From Anaerolineae bacterium (GTDB lineage: Bacteria; Chloroflexota; Anaerolineae; B4-G1; SLSP01): DNA of 34,708 nt. Under the pieces are notes generated by a model that was not told the origin of the DNA, ran no database searches, and was given only the letters and a program-made list of their open reading frames with translations. A program made the position numbers and the translations under genes. Positions 22,742 through 30,876 of this stretch are shown in pieces; position 1 is the stretch's first letter; each line of letters opens with the position of its first letter. Location: contig PWVB01000452.1 of the NCBI GenBank assembly GCA_003562365.1, positions 1-34,708 of the forward strand, given 5' to 3'.

Positions 22742-25654
22742 CTACGCTGTCACGTCTCGGTAGCGATGTGCGGCATAGTCAAACCATTGGCCCTCGAAGG
22801 AGCGGATCAGCGTCGTGTAGACTCGCGTCCGCAGCCGATTGGTGCCGACCCGCAGCCCATCCGTAGCAGCGACCACGCAGCGGGGGGTCCACAGGACCGG
22901 CTGGTACGCCCCATCGTTGATTGCTACCTCGGTGGCTTCGTGAAAAGCACCGGCCCCACCGGCGTGCCCATAGTCAAAGGCCACCAGCACTTCTGCTGCC
23001 TCAGGCACGGCAGTAAGCGGGAAGGTGGTGGTGTATTCGACACAGCCTGCATAGAAGGGAAGCCGGTTGCCCACATAGTCCTCGAAGCGTCCCTCCCTTA
23101 TCGGGGCCACCAGACCCAGTGGCGTTAAGCTAACGCCAAACCCCCCGGACAAATAGAGCGGCGCCCGTAAGCCACCGTCCAGGCGGTCGGTGGTCACCTC
23201 GACGCGGATAGTGTTGTCTCCCGGCTCGAGTAGTTCAGTGACATCCACGCTCAGGCTACCCCGGACGTGCGCCGTGGTCGGTGCGAAATCGTCTTCTTTC
23301 AACCACGCCGATCCGTTCATCGAGATCCGCCAAGCACCTGCGAGCGTGCCCGGCTCCATCAACAACGCAACCGGACCGGTATAGGTATTATGTAGCTTAG
23401 CCCGATAACGCACCGCCACTTCAGGCAACGCCATGTCTGGGACGTGACCGAAATAATGCTGGAAGGCCGGGGCAAAGGGCAAAGCCGACTCGGAGAGCTG
23501 ATTGGCCAACGGCATTCCCGAGACACTCGCTGCCGGCCCGTATCCACCATCGGGCTGGCGAAGCGCCATCTGCCAATCGTCCAGCCGCAGCAAATTGGCG
23601 CTGAGCGGGCGCAGCAGCGCCGGCCCATCTACCTTGACGTCGAGCCGCGGCAAACGGTGTCGGGACGGTGCTGGGGCCTCGCGGGACACCGCCTCCAGCA
23701 GCAGCGACTCAAAGGGCGCAACGCGACGATGATAACGGCCGTCCGCCTGTCGCAGCTGAGCCGGCAACGCTGGATTCAGGGGTCGCTCGCGCAGGCGTTC
23801 CGCGCTCTCAAAGGTCATCTCCAGCGTTTTGTCACCGATATTGAGACCGAACCAGAGGGTCCGCTCTGATCCCTCCCGCTTCACCAACAACAGGTCCTCA
23901 GCCTCTTTCCCATCCACTGTGGCCCGAAGGCTCGGGGCTACATGCGCCCGCAGCGCCTCCAGGACAGCATCCGGGCCCGTGGAGAGCTCGCTACGGAGGA
24001 CGATCCCACCCAGCGACGCGAAGCGCTCAAGCCATGCCTGCAGGGGCGGCTCCACCACGGGCATCGCCGGCACCACGACCACGCGCGCGACCACGTCAGC
24101 GACGGTGACGCTGCCATCAACGACGGTCCCGGCCTCAAGGATATCGGTGTCGACGATCTGAAAGTCAAGATGGTGGCGCATCAGCGCCCAAAGCAGGTCC
24201 TCGTAGGCCTGCAGATACGGATAGGCAGCCCGATCTTCGTGCAGTGGCACACCGCTTCCCGGATCCACCATCAGGATTTCTGCAGCGATATGGGTTCCGT
24301 CAAAAGCTTGCGCGACTCGCGCCACGTGTTCAGAAAGCTGCCCGAAAAAGGGCCAGAAGGGCATCTGGAAGAAGAAGGTGGGTGGCGCATCGTGCTTCTT
24401 CAGCGCGTGGGTGCTGTAGAAGAACCCGTGAGGCACCAGATATTGGATGCCCGCCAAAAGCAGCCCATCGGCGATCGCTTTGGCGTCCTGCAGAGTAGCG
24501 CTCCAACCGGTGCTATGGTAGCATTCGCAGAGCGCCCCCAGCTTACCGTAAAAATAGGCCGCCGCTGCGGTCGCCTTAGCGTTGCTGCGCAGCCGCGCCT
24601 GTAACCAGTCAGGTCGGGCACCGACCTTGGTATGACCCGGCTCACAGCCAGGAATGTCCATGTACCGCAGCTGCGCCATCCGCACCGAGGGCTTCTCTCC
24701 GGCATAGGCGATGCTATGATTATGACACCAGTCTGCCAGCTGAGCCTCAAAGGCCTCACAGAACAGATCGTAGCGCAGCTTCCCCAGGTCGTAAGCCACG
24801 CGCTTGTGATCAGGATGGTCAAGACACTGCAGCGCCGGCAAGCTGCCGATGAGATCGTAGCCGTAAGCTCTGTCAAATGCCTCCGGCAAAGCGGACGACC
24901 AGCCGGGCGCCGTCTCATCGGCGAAGATGGATAGAATCGTCGCACCAAAGGCATCGCCGTAACGACGATAGTATCGTTCATGCGTCAGCTCGATGAAACG
25001 TGCGATCGCCTCCGGATTGAGCGCGTCAACATAGCCCCCCCAGTATTTGTGGTGGGTCACCTGCGCCTGGACCGTGACGCACAATCGATAGCCCGACGCA
25101 CCCGGCAGCACCGTCTCCAACACCGGCGTCGGCGCGCTGGCAAAGTAGCGCTTACGATTGTACTGGGTCAGCCCCATTTCGTTGTAGGATTCATGCGCCA
25201 GGACAAATCCCACATGCTGACTCAGATCAAGCTCATTGTCCCAGTCGACCTGATCGTCCGCTATCGGATAGGCCACACAAGCTAAGACCTGACCCGGGGG
25301 CAGTGTCAGTTTCATTGATCCCGGTGCCAGATCGTAGGTACGTTGGACCAGCTGCGTTGCCTGATATTCAGGAGCCCCCGCGATCACCTCTCCACCGGCG
25401 ACACCACTCGGATAGGGGTACTCATCATAGAGATGTACTGAGAGACCCTCCGCCTGAGCCGCCTCAACCGCCGCATCGACCATCTCAAAAAACGCCTCGG
25501 AAAGATAGGGTTGCGCCAGGCCCTGCCGCGAATGGATGAAGAAACCGCGCACACCTTGCTCAGCCATCTCCCGGATCTGGCGTCGAATCTCCACCTCCGA
25601 GAGGCGATCATTCCAGAACCAGAAGGGGTAAAAACCCACTGCCATTGACGTCAT
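22742..25654 (-). CDS. Glycoside hydrolase, GH106-like (alpha-L-rhamnosidase type)
   Basis: The protein is about 970 aa and has no signal peptide. The N-terminal 100 residues hold FWFWNDRLSEVEIRRQIREM, GVRGFFIHSRQGLAQPYLS and VHLYDEYPYPSG, typical of large GH106-related glycosidases with a TIM-barrel start. The middle (residues ~200-520) continues the barrel with FADETAPGWSSALPEAF and EILMVDPGSGVPLHED. The last third is beta-rich, with a galactose-binding-like sandwich (WRISMNGSAWLKEDDF...VDVTELLEPGDNTIRVEVTTDRLDGG) and a second similar module. Characterised GH106 enzymes remove rhamnose from pectic rhamnogalacturonan, so the substrate is inferred. The start is ATG 25654, 6 bases after GGAGGT. 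The longest frame would use a GTG at 25684. It follows the mannonate-dehydratase-like gene by 45 bases in one operon. Confidence 0.8.
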   Translation of the reverse strand: MTSMAVGFYPFWFWNDRLSEVEIRRQIREMAEQGVRGFFIHSRQGLAQPYLSEAFFEMVDAAVEAAQAEGLSVHLYDEYPYPSGVAGGEVIAGAPEYQATQLVQRTYDLAPGSMKLTLPPGQVLACVAYPIADDQVDWDNELDLSQHVGFVLAHESYNEMGLTQYNRKRYFASAPTPVLETVLPGASGYRLCVTVQAQVTHHKYWGGYVDALNPEAIARFIELTHERYYRRYGDAFGATILSIFADETAPGWSSALPEAFDRAYGYDLIGSLPALQCLDHPDHKRVAYDLGKLRYDLFCEAFEAQLADWCHNHSIAYAGEKPSVRMAQLRYMDIPGCEPGHTKVGARPDWLQARLRSNAKATAAAAYFYGKLGALCECYHSTGWSATLQDAKAIADGLLLAGIQYLVPHGFFYSTHALKKHDAPPTFFFQMPFWPFFGQLSEHVARVAQAFDGTHIAAEILMVDPGSGVPLHEDRAAYPYLQAYEDLLWALMRHHLDFQIVDTDILEAGTVVDGSVTVADVVARVVVVPAMPVVEPPLQAWLERFASLGGIVLRSELSTGPDAVLEALRAHVAPSLRATVDGKEAEDLLLVKREGSERTLWFGLNIGDKTLEMTFESAERLRERPLNPALPAQLRQADGRYHRRVAPFESLLLEAVSREAPAPSRHRLPRLDVKVDGPALLRPLSANLLRLDDWQMALRQPDGGYGPAASVSGMPLANQLSESALPFAPAFQHYFGHVPDMALPEVAVRYRAKLHNTYTGPVALLMEPGTLAGAWRISMNGSAWLKEDDFAPTTAHVRGSLSVDVTELLEPGDNTIRVEVTTDRLDGGLRAPLYLSGGFGVSLTPLGLVAPIREGRFEDYVGNRLPFYAGCVEYTTTFPLTAVPEAAEVLVAFDYGHAGGAGAFHEATEVAINDGAYQPVLWTPRCVVAATDGLRVGTNRLRTRVYTTLIRSFEGQWFDYAAHRYRDVTA

Positions 25655-25699
25655 TGCCCTACCTCCCATCTCTTGTTTCACCACGGATCAGGGCTCCCA

Positions 25700-26665
25700 C
25701 TACCCCCCTAGCTCAGCTTCCGCCCGCTCCTTCAGCGCCCGCATATAGCCAATGGCATAGGCTGGACCGCCGCCCTTAGCGAAATCCCCCACGAATTTCG
25801 GCGTGTGATCGAGCGTCATAGTTCCGGCGTAACCGACCTCGCAGAACGTCTTCATCACCTGGTACATATCCATATAGCCGTTGTCGAGGAAGGTCTCATC
25901 GAAGACCGGCAGCGGTGCGGTGATGTTGCGGAAGTGGACGATGAAGATCTTGCCCATCTCGTGGAAGTGGCGGATGCCATCCAAAACGTTACCGAAAGCC
26001 TGGCCTCCTTCCAGCCAGCAGCCCACGCAAAACTCCATACCCAGATAAGGGCTGTTGGCAATGGCAAAAGCCCGGTCGTAGGACTCCCTGTTCTGGATCA
26101 GGCAGGGAATCCCCCCCAGTTCATCGGTAGGTGGATCGTTGGGATGCAGTGCCAAGCGCACTTCCGCCGCCTCGCAGACCGGCATCATACGTCGCACGAA
26201 ATACTCAAAGTTCGCCCAGATCTCCTCCGGAGAGTAGGCCCGTGCGTGAGTGAAAGGACGCCGCTTCATCTCATTGAGATCGACGTGGCGAGTCACGGCA
26301 TCCCCCCGTGTCACGCTTGACGGGGAGCTCCAGACCTGATCCGGTTCCCAGGTGAATGTCGTGTAGGGAATGCCAACGCGACCCAGATGGCGCACAAACG
26401 CCTGAAACTGATCGATCTTCTCATCGCGTCCGGGCAACCCTAGATGAATCTTGTCAGACTTGCCGACGTCCATGCTGCCGACCATGTATAGCATCAGGCC
26501 AGCGGCCTCCACACTCTCTCGCAGGCGGGCCAGGAAGTCGTAGGTCCGCTGCTCGGGACGTACCCAGGTGTAGACACAAGGGACATCCAGCTGCCGGGCA
26601 AAACGCAGCTCCTCGTCATTGTCCTCGGGCCGAACCGCCATCGAAAACTTGATCTTGCAGGTCAT
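25700..26665 (-). CDS. Mannonate dehydratase-like TIM-barrel protein (UxuA family)
   Basis: The 321-aa protein starts at ATG 26665, preceded by AAGGAGGTGA. The frame continues 63 codons upstream but that part is unrelated. Family marks are RLALHPNDPPTDELGGIPCLI, MEFCVGCWLEGG and IFIVHFRNITAPLPVFDETFLDNGYMDM. These match D-mannonate dehydratase, whose Mn/Fe site uses the His, Cys and His of such motifs. UxuA converts D-mannonate to 2-keto-3-deoxygluconate in hexuronate breakdown. The protein is somewhat shorter than classical UxuA (about 350-390 aa), so it may be a family relative with another sugar-acid substrate. It is first in the operon with the GH106-like enzyme, which fits acidic polysaccharide degradation. 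Confidence 0.82.
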   Translation of the reverse strand: MTCKIKFSMAVRPEDNDEELRFARQLDVPCVYTWVRPEQRTYDFLARLRESVEAAGLMLYMVGSMDVGKSDKIHLGLPGRDEKIDQFQAFVRHLGRVGIPYTTFTWEPDQVWSSPSSVTRGDAVTRHVDLNEMKRRPFTHARAYSPEEIWANFEYFVRRMMPVCEAAEVRLALHPNDPPTDELGGIPCLIQNRESYDRAFAIANSPYLGMEFCVGCWLEGGQAFGNVLDGIRHFHEMGKIFIVHFRNITAPLPVFDETFLDNGYMDMYQVMKTFCEVGYAGTMTLDHTPKFVGDFAKGGGPAYAIGYMRALKERAEAELGG

Positions 26666-26822
26666 CACAGTCACCTCCTTGGAAAGCTCAGACCCTAGTC
26701 TATAAGCTTCGTCGATTGTCGCAAGCTTGTGACCTACACACTCTATGCTACCATCAGGATCCACACGTTGACACAACAGCAGTAACAGATCCCGCCATCT
26801 GGCGAGAGTTAAGGAGAGACTG

Positions 26823-28280
26823 ATGACCGATGAACTACATATGACCCTCGACAACCTCGATGAGGTTCTCTCTGAGCACCTGAGTCCCGATCAGCTCGCG
26901 CGCGCCAAGACGCTCTTCCTGAAACGGCTCTCGGTGGCTGCCCACCGCTTTTACCACGGCAAGCTGCAGACGACGCCGAAGGCCGGCGTGTTTGGCTTCA
27001 ACTGGTTCAACGTTTGGTATACACCCGGCGTCTCGGAGATCTCCACCACAATTCGCGATAACAACGAAGCCGCCTACGAGCTTTCCAACCGCGGCAACCT
27101 CGTCGCCGTCGTCACCGACTCAACCCGCGTCCTGGGCGACGGCAACGTCACGCCGCCGGGAGGTCTGGGCGTGATGGAAGGCAAGGCCTTCCTGATGAAG
27201 TACCTTGGCGGGGTGGATGCCACCGCACTCTGCATTGACAGCCGCAACGCTGAAGGCGTGCATGAAGCCGATAGGATCATCGACTTCGTCAGAATGATCC
27301 AGCCGAGTTTTGGCGCGGTGAACCTGGAGGACATCTCCCAGCCCAACTGCTACAAAGTGCTCGATACGCTTCGCGAGACGTGTGACATCCCGGTTTGGCA
27401 CGACGATGCGCAGGGCACAGCATGTGTGACCCTCGCAGGCCTGATCAACGCCCTTAAGCTGGCCGATAAACGTATGGACGAGGCCAAGATGGTATTCCTG
27501 GGCGCCGGAGCCTCCAACACCACCATCGCTCGCATCATCATCGCCGCTGGCGGCAACCCCGAGCGCATGATCATGTTTGACTCACGTGGCGGTCTGCACA
27601 CCGACCGCGAGGACATCCGGTCCGATCCACGCTTCTACCGCAAGTGGGAACTCTGCGAACAGACAAATCCCCAGCGGGTCTCCGACTTCGATGTGGCAAT
27701 GAACGGCGCAGATGTGCTCATCGCGGCATCAACTCCCGGACCGGACGTCGTCAAACCTGCATCCGTCAGCCGGATGGCCCCCAAGTCCATTGTCTTTGCC
27801 TGTGCCAATCCTGTACCTGAGATCTATCCTCACTCTGCAAAAGAGGCCGGGGCCTTCATTGTCGCTACCGGTCGAGGCGACTTCCCGAACCAAGTCAACA
27901 ACTCACTAGGTTTCCCAGCGATTTTGAAGGGCGCACTGCTGGTGCGGGCAAGGGCCATCTCAGACCGGATGACCATCGCGGCAGCTGAGTCCCTAGCCGC
28001 CTTCGCCGAAGCCCGCGGCATAGATCCGGACAACATCATCGCCCGGATGGACGAGCGGGGGGTCTTTCCCCAGGAGGCCGCCGACGTTGCGCTCCAGGCC
28101 ATTGAGGAAGATCTGGCCCGGGTTACCATCACGCGCGAGGCGGCCTATGCGGATGCGCAAGCCGATATCGAGGCCGCCAGAGCCACCGTCGACCTACTGA
28201 TGGCCGAGGGTCTAATCCCTCGACCGCCGCAGGCGATGCTGCAGGAGGCCCTAGACTGGACCTTGGCCCAGTTAGCTTAG
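26823..28280 (+). CDS. NAD(P)-dependent malic enzyme
   Basis: The 485-aa product is a malic enzyme. It has GKLQTTPKAGVFGFNWFNVWYTPGVS with the catalytic Tyr in YTPGV and VTDSTRVLGDGNVTPPGGLGVMEGKAFLMKYLGG with the catalytic Lys. WHDDAQGTACVTLAGLINALK carries the metal-binding D-D pair, and the nucleotide fold is VFLGAGASNTTIARIIIAAGG. It lacks the phosphotransacetylase domain of the large MaeB form. Malate is oxidatively decarboxylated to pyruvate. AAGGAGAG lies 6 bases before the ATG. The gene is divergent from the mannonate-dehydratase gene and ends at a strong hairpin facing the next convergent gene. About 160 bases separate the divergent starts. I could not define the promoter. Confidence 0.95.
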   Translation: MTDELHMTLDNLDEVLSEHLSPDQLARAKTLFLKRLSVAAHRFYHGKLQTTPKAGVFGFNWFNVWYTPGVSEISTTIRDNNEAAYELSNRGNLVAVVTDSTRVLGDGNVTPPGGLGVMEGKAFLMKYLGGVDATALCIDSRNAEGVHEADRIIDFVRMIQPSFGAVNLEDISQPNCYKVLDTLRETCDIPVWHDDAQGTACVTLAGLINALKLADKRMDEAKMVFLGAGASNTTIARIIIAAGGNPERMIMFDSRGGLHTDREDIRSDPRFYRKWELCEQTNPQRVSDFDVAMNGADVLIAASTPGPDVVKPASVSRMAPKSIVFACANPVPEIYPHSAKEAGAFIVATGRGDFPNQVNNSLGFPAILKGALLVRARAISDRMTIAAAESLAAFAEARGIDPDNIIARMDERGVFPQEAADVALQAIEEDLARVTITREAAYADAQADIEAARATVDLLMAEGLIPRPPQAMLQEALDWTLAQLA

Positions 28281-28309
28281 CAACAGAAGAGTGAGAACTT
28301 CTCTTCAGC

Positions 28310-28341
28310 TGCCGCAGGCGGTGCATCCGTCGCCTGCGGCA
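28310..28341. terminator. Bidirectional terminator hairpin between convergent genes
   Basis: TGCCGCAGGCG (28310-28320) and CGCCTGCGGCA (28331-28341) form a perfect 11-bp stem with a 10-base loop. It lies 30 bases after the malic-enzyme stop and 5 bases past the stop of the opposite gene. No U-tract follows on either side, but the position supports a shared terminator. Confidence 0.6.
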
Positions 28342-28345
28342 AGCT

Positions 28346-29074
28346 CTACCCTGAGAGCGCCCAGGCAGCGATGGTCAACAGCAACAGAAGAACCAGCAAT
28401 GACAACAGGCCGCTGATGAGCCACACGCCCATCATACTGAACAGCATGGCTGCGACCACGACACCGCCAGCGACCAGGATCGCCGACTGCGCGAACTCCA
28501 TCGGGCGGTGAGCCTTCCCGTGGCCACTGATCCATAGGAACGCGCCAACGACCATCAGGATGATGCTGAGGCCGACCATCACGGCCGTCACCTGGGCTCC
28601 AGTAGCTTGGGGCAGGCCCACGACCAGGATCCCACAGGATCCCGTGCGCGAGGGAAGCGGCAAATTTCGCAGCTCGTGTACCCGTACCAATACCAAGCGC
28701 CCCCAGGCCGCGTCCTCTGGTGTCACCGTCCACGCTAATCGCTGCGACTCGCCCGGTTCGAGGAAGAAGCTGGCGGTCTCCTCACGCATCAGCGTGACAA
28801 AGCCGTGGCTAATGTGGACGCGAATGGAGCGCAGACGCCGGGTCCCACTAGGATTCCGAAAGGTAGCCGCGACTGTCACCGTCTCATCACTGGTCATCAT
28901 CGGTGGACAGCTTAGTCCTCGGAACGGCGCATCAGCAACCAAATAAGATGCGTCAAAGAGCGAGGCTTCCATGTTGGCCCAGGCTACCAGGGCAGCGAAA
29001 AGCATGCCTACCAACAGGCCGAAGACGAAAAGATAGGCTCCCAAGGAACGCCTCGTCCGCATTCCGTCGCGCAT
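28346..29074 (-). CDS. Membrane protein with an extracytoplasmic domain, hypothetical
   Basis: The 242-aa product starts at ATG 29074, with GGGGAGGTGGGCA directly before it. The frame is open for 136 codons more, but they are not protein-like. One N-terminal helix (LGAYLFVFGLLVGMLFAALVAW) anchors the protein. A beta-rich domain of about 120 residues follows (DETVTVAATFRNPSGTRRLRSIRV...LEPGESQRLAWTVTPED). Three to four C-terminal helices close the protein. The middle domain resembles an immunoglobulin-like fold, with paired strand phrases typical of such domains. I recognise no family. It is transcribed toward the malic-enzyme gene and divergent from the PHP gene. Confidence 0.75.
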   Translation of the reverse strand: MRDGMRTRRSLGAYLFVFGLLVGMLFAALVAWANMEASLFDASYLVADAPFRGLSCPPMMTSDETVTVAATFRNPSGTRRLRSIRVHISHGFVTLMREETASFFLEPGESQRLAWTVTPEDAAWGRLVLVRVHELRNLPLPSRTGSCGILVVGLPQATGAQVTAVMVGLSIILMVVGAFLWISGHGKAHRPMEFAQSAILVAGGVVVAAMLFSMMGVWLISGLLSLLVLLLLLTIAAWALSG

Positions 29075-29276
29075 TGCCCACCTCCCCTTCCAGGGATAAG
29101 GAGACGTACCGTCGACCACCGGTGCCCGCGTCACTACACACCAGACGAGGTCCGCGATCGTCGGACCATGGTAACATGAAAGTGTGCACCAGCAAGCTGT
29201 TGTACCACCTATGTGGACTGAGCCAGGTGATCGAGTTGGACCGCGCCCCACCCGTAGCACCCCCCGAGACCGCAGC

Positions 29277-29304
29277 TTGCCCTTCCCAGTGATCGAGCTA
29301 TGCT
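29277..29304 (+). promoter_or_regulatory. Candidate promoter of the PHP gene
   Basis: TTGCCC (29277-29282) and TATGCT (29299-29304) have a 16-base spacer and sit about 50 bases before the start codon at 29356. Confidence 0.4.
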
Positions 29305-29355
29305 CCCGGGAAAGAGGCGTGGGGTGTAGCCATAAGTCGCAGCCAAGGGAGAAGT

Positions 29356-30876
29356 ATGCACCTACACTATGCGGGCAGCCTGACAGCCCATAACGCCAAG
29401 TGTCATATCCAGCACTCCTTCGACGTGCCCGACCAGGCCGAGGTATTGAATATCGAGTTCCGCTTTGCACCAGCCGGCGCACACAGCGTCAGCAACATGC
29501 TGACACTGACCGTCTTTGATCCTGACGGGTTCCGCGGGGCAGGCCACCGCGGGGGTTCGCAGCATCAAGTTCGCATCACGATCGACAACGCAACGCCGGG
29601 CTACCTACCAGGTCCGCTCCCTGCCGGGCCCTGGATTGCGGTCATCGACACACACATGATTATGCCAGGTGAGCCGCTGAAGTACAGTTTAGACTTGATG
29701 ATCGAAACCGCTTCCAGCACCGATCACGGTAATCACCCGGAAGAGATGACAAGCGCCCGGAAGCCGGCTCATCGCGGACGCTCAGGTCTGATCCCTTCAG
29801 TCGGACGACCACAAGCAGCTTGGTACTGCGGTGATCTCCATGCCCACTCGCACCACTCCGACGCTGCCGAGTTTACCGTCGCTGACCTACTCGCCGCTGC
29901 GCGGCTCGCCGATCTGGATTTCGTTTTCCTCACCGACCACAATACGATCGCCGGACTGCACGAACTCGAGGATGACCACGAGGGCATCCTGGCGGCTGGC
30001 GGCATCGAGCTGACCACGTTCTGGGGGCATGCGCTGCAGCTCGGGGGCCGGAACTGGGTAGACTGGCGAGTGCGCCCCGGCACCGGTGAGATCGCCCGCA
30101 TCGTTGCCTCCGCTCGCGCGCAGGACCAAGTGTTTATCATCGCTCATCCGCAATCCGTTGGCGACCCGACCTGCACGGGATGCGCCTGGCGCTTTGGCGA
30201 GATGATGCCAGGGAAGGCACGCTTTGTCGAGGTATGGAATGGACCCTGGTGGGGAGACTCCAACAACGAGGCATCGTTAGCGCTTTGGTACGATTGGTTA
30301 AACCAGGGATGGCGACTGGTAGCAACAGCCGGGACCGATGCCCATGGGGCTGGCTTTGCGCGCCGCGCAAGCGCCGGACTGGGCTTCAGCGTCATCTATG
30401 CCGAGGCACTCACCGAGCCCGCGCTCCTGGACGGCCTGCGGGCGGGGCACCTCTACCTCAGCGCGGGTCCGAGGCTCCTCACAGAGATTCAACAAAACGC
30501 CTCCCATCGGTGGATGATGGGAGACACGCTGCCCCGCCTTGACGCCGATGAACCACTGAGCCTGAGAGTGCGGTGGGCTGGCTGCCCAGCTAAGGCCCAG
30601 CTTTACCTGATTGCCAACGGACGTCGCTGGACTACTCAGACGATCGAGGGCGCTGGCTCGGCTACTTGGCAGCTGACGCCCAAGGCGGCAGACTGGGTGC
30701 TTGCCGAGCTTAGAGGCCGCGATGGCGACCTACTCGGCGTCACCAATCCCATCTTCCTCGCGCCTACGCACCAAAGCCGACCCGAAGACCTGGCGTGTGG
30801 CAGCGATCTCCATCCGCGAAGTGTCCAGCGACCCCAACCGAAAACCAGCGCGCAAACGTCACGAGCCAACGCCTAA
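29356..30876 (+). CDS. PHP-domain metal-dependent hydrolase (CehA/McbA-type)
   Basis: This 506-aa protein has a beta-rich N-terminal domain (residues 1-~120). The PHP domain follows, from CGDLHAHSHHSDA (H162, H164) through LTDHNT (D194, H195), the Glu of GGIELTTFWGHAL, IIAHPQS, and ATAGTDAHG. These are the metal ligands of the polymerase-and-histidinol-phosphatase superfamily. The CehA/McbA subgroup has a carbaryl hydrolase among its members, but most substrates are unknown, often phosphoesters. The C-terminal ~90 residues form another beta domain (LRVRWAGCPAKAQLYLIANGRR). The ribosome site AAGGGAGAAG is close to the ATG. Its stop overlaps the stop of the convergent radical SAM gene by three bases (TAA against TAG). 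Confidence 0.85.
   Translation: MHLHYAGSLTAHNAKCHIQHSFDVPDQAEVLNIEFRFAPAGAHSVSNMLTLTVFDPDGFRGAGHRGGSQHQVRITIDNATPGYLPGPLPAGPWIAVIDTHMIMPGEPLKYSLDLMIETASSTDHGNHPEEMTSARKPAHRGRSGLIPSVGRPQAAWYCGDLHAHSHHSDAAEFTVADLLAAARLADLDFVFLTDHNTIAGLHELEDDHEGILAAGGIELTTFWGHALQLGGRNWVDWRVRPGTGEIARIVASARAQDQVFIIAHPQSVGDPTCTGCAWRFGEMMPGKARFVEVWNGPWWGDSNNEASLALWYDWLNQGWRLVATAGTDAHGAGFARRASAGLGFSVIYAEALTEPALLDGLRAGHLYLSAGPRLLTEIQQNASHRWMMGDTLPRLDADEPLSLRVRWAGCPAKAQLYLIANGRRWTTQTIEGAGSATWQLTPKAADWVLAELRGRDGDLLGVTNPIFLAPTHQSRPEDLACGSDLHPRSVQRPQPKTSAQTSRANA

Noticed and set aside
26666-26854. Upstream extension of the mannonate-dehydratase-like protein
   Set aside because: It overlaps the start of the divergent malic-enzyme gene, and AAGGAGGTGA precedes ATG 26665.
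29075-29482. Upstream extension of the membrane protein at 28346-29074
   Set aside because: The extra 136 codons overlap the PHP gene start and are rich in Arg/Gly/Cys, as in shadow frames. ATG 29074 has a strong ribosome site.
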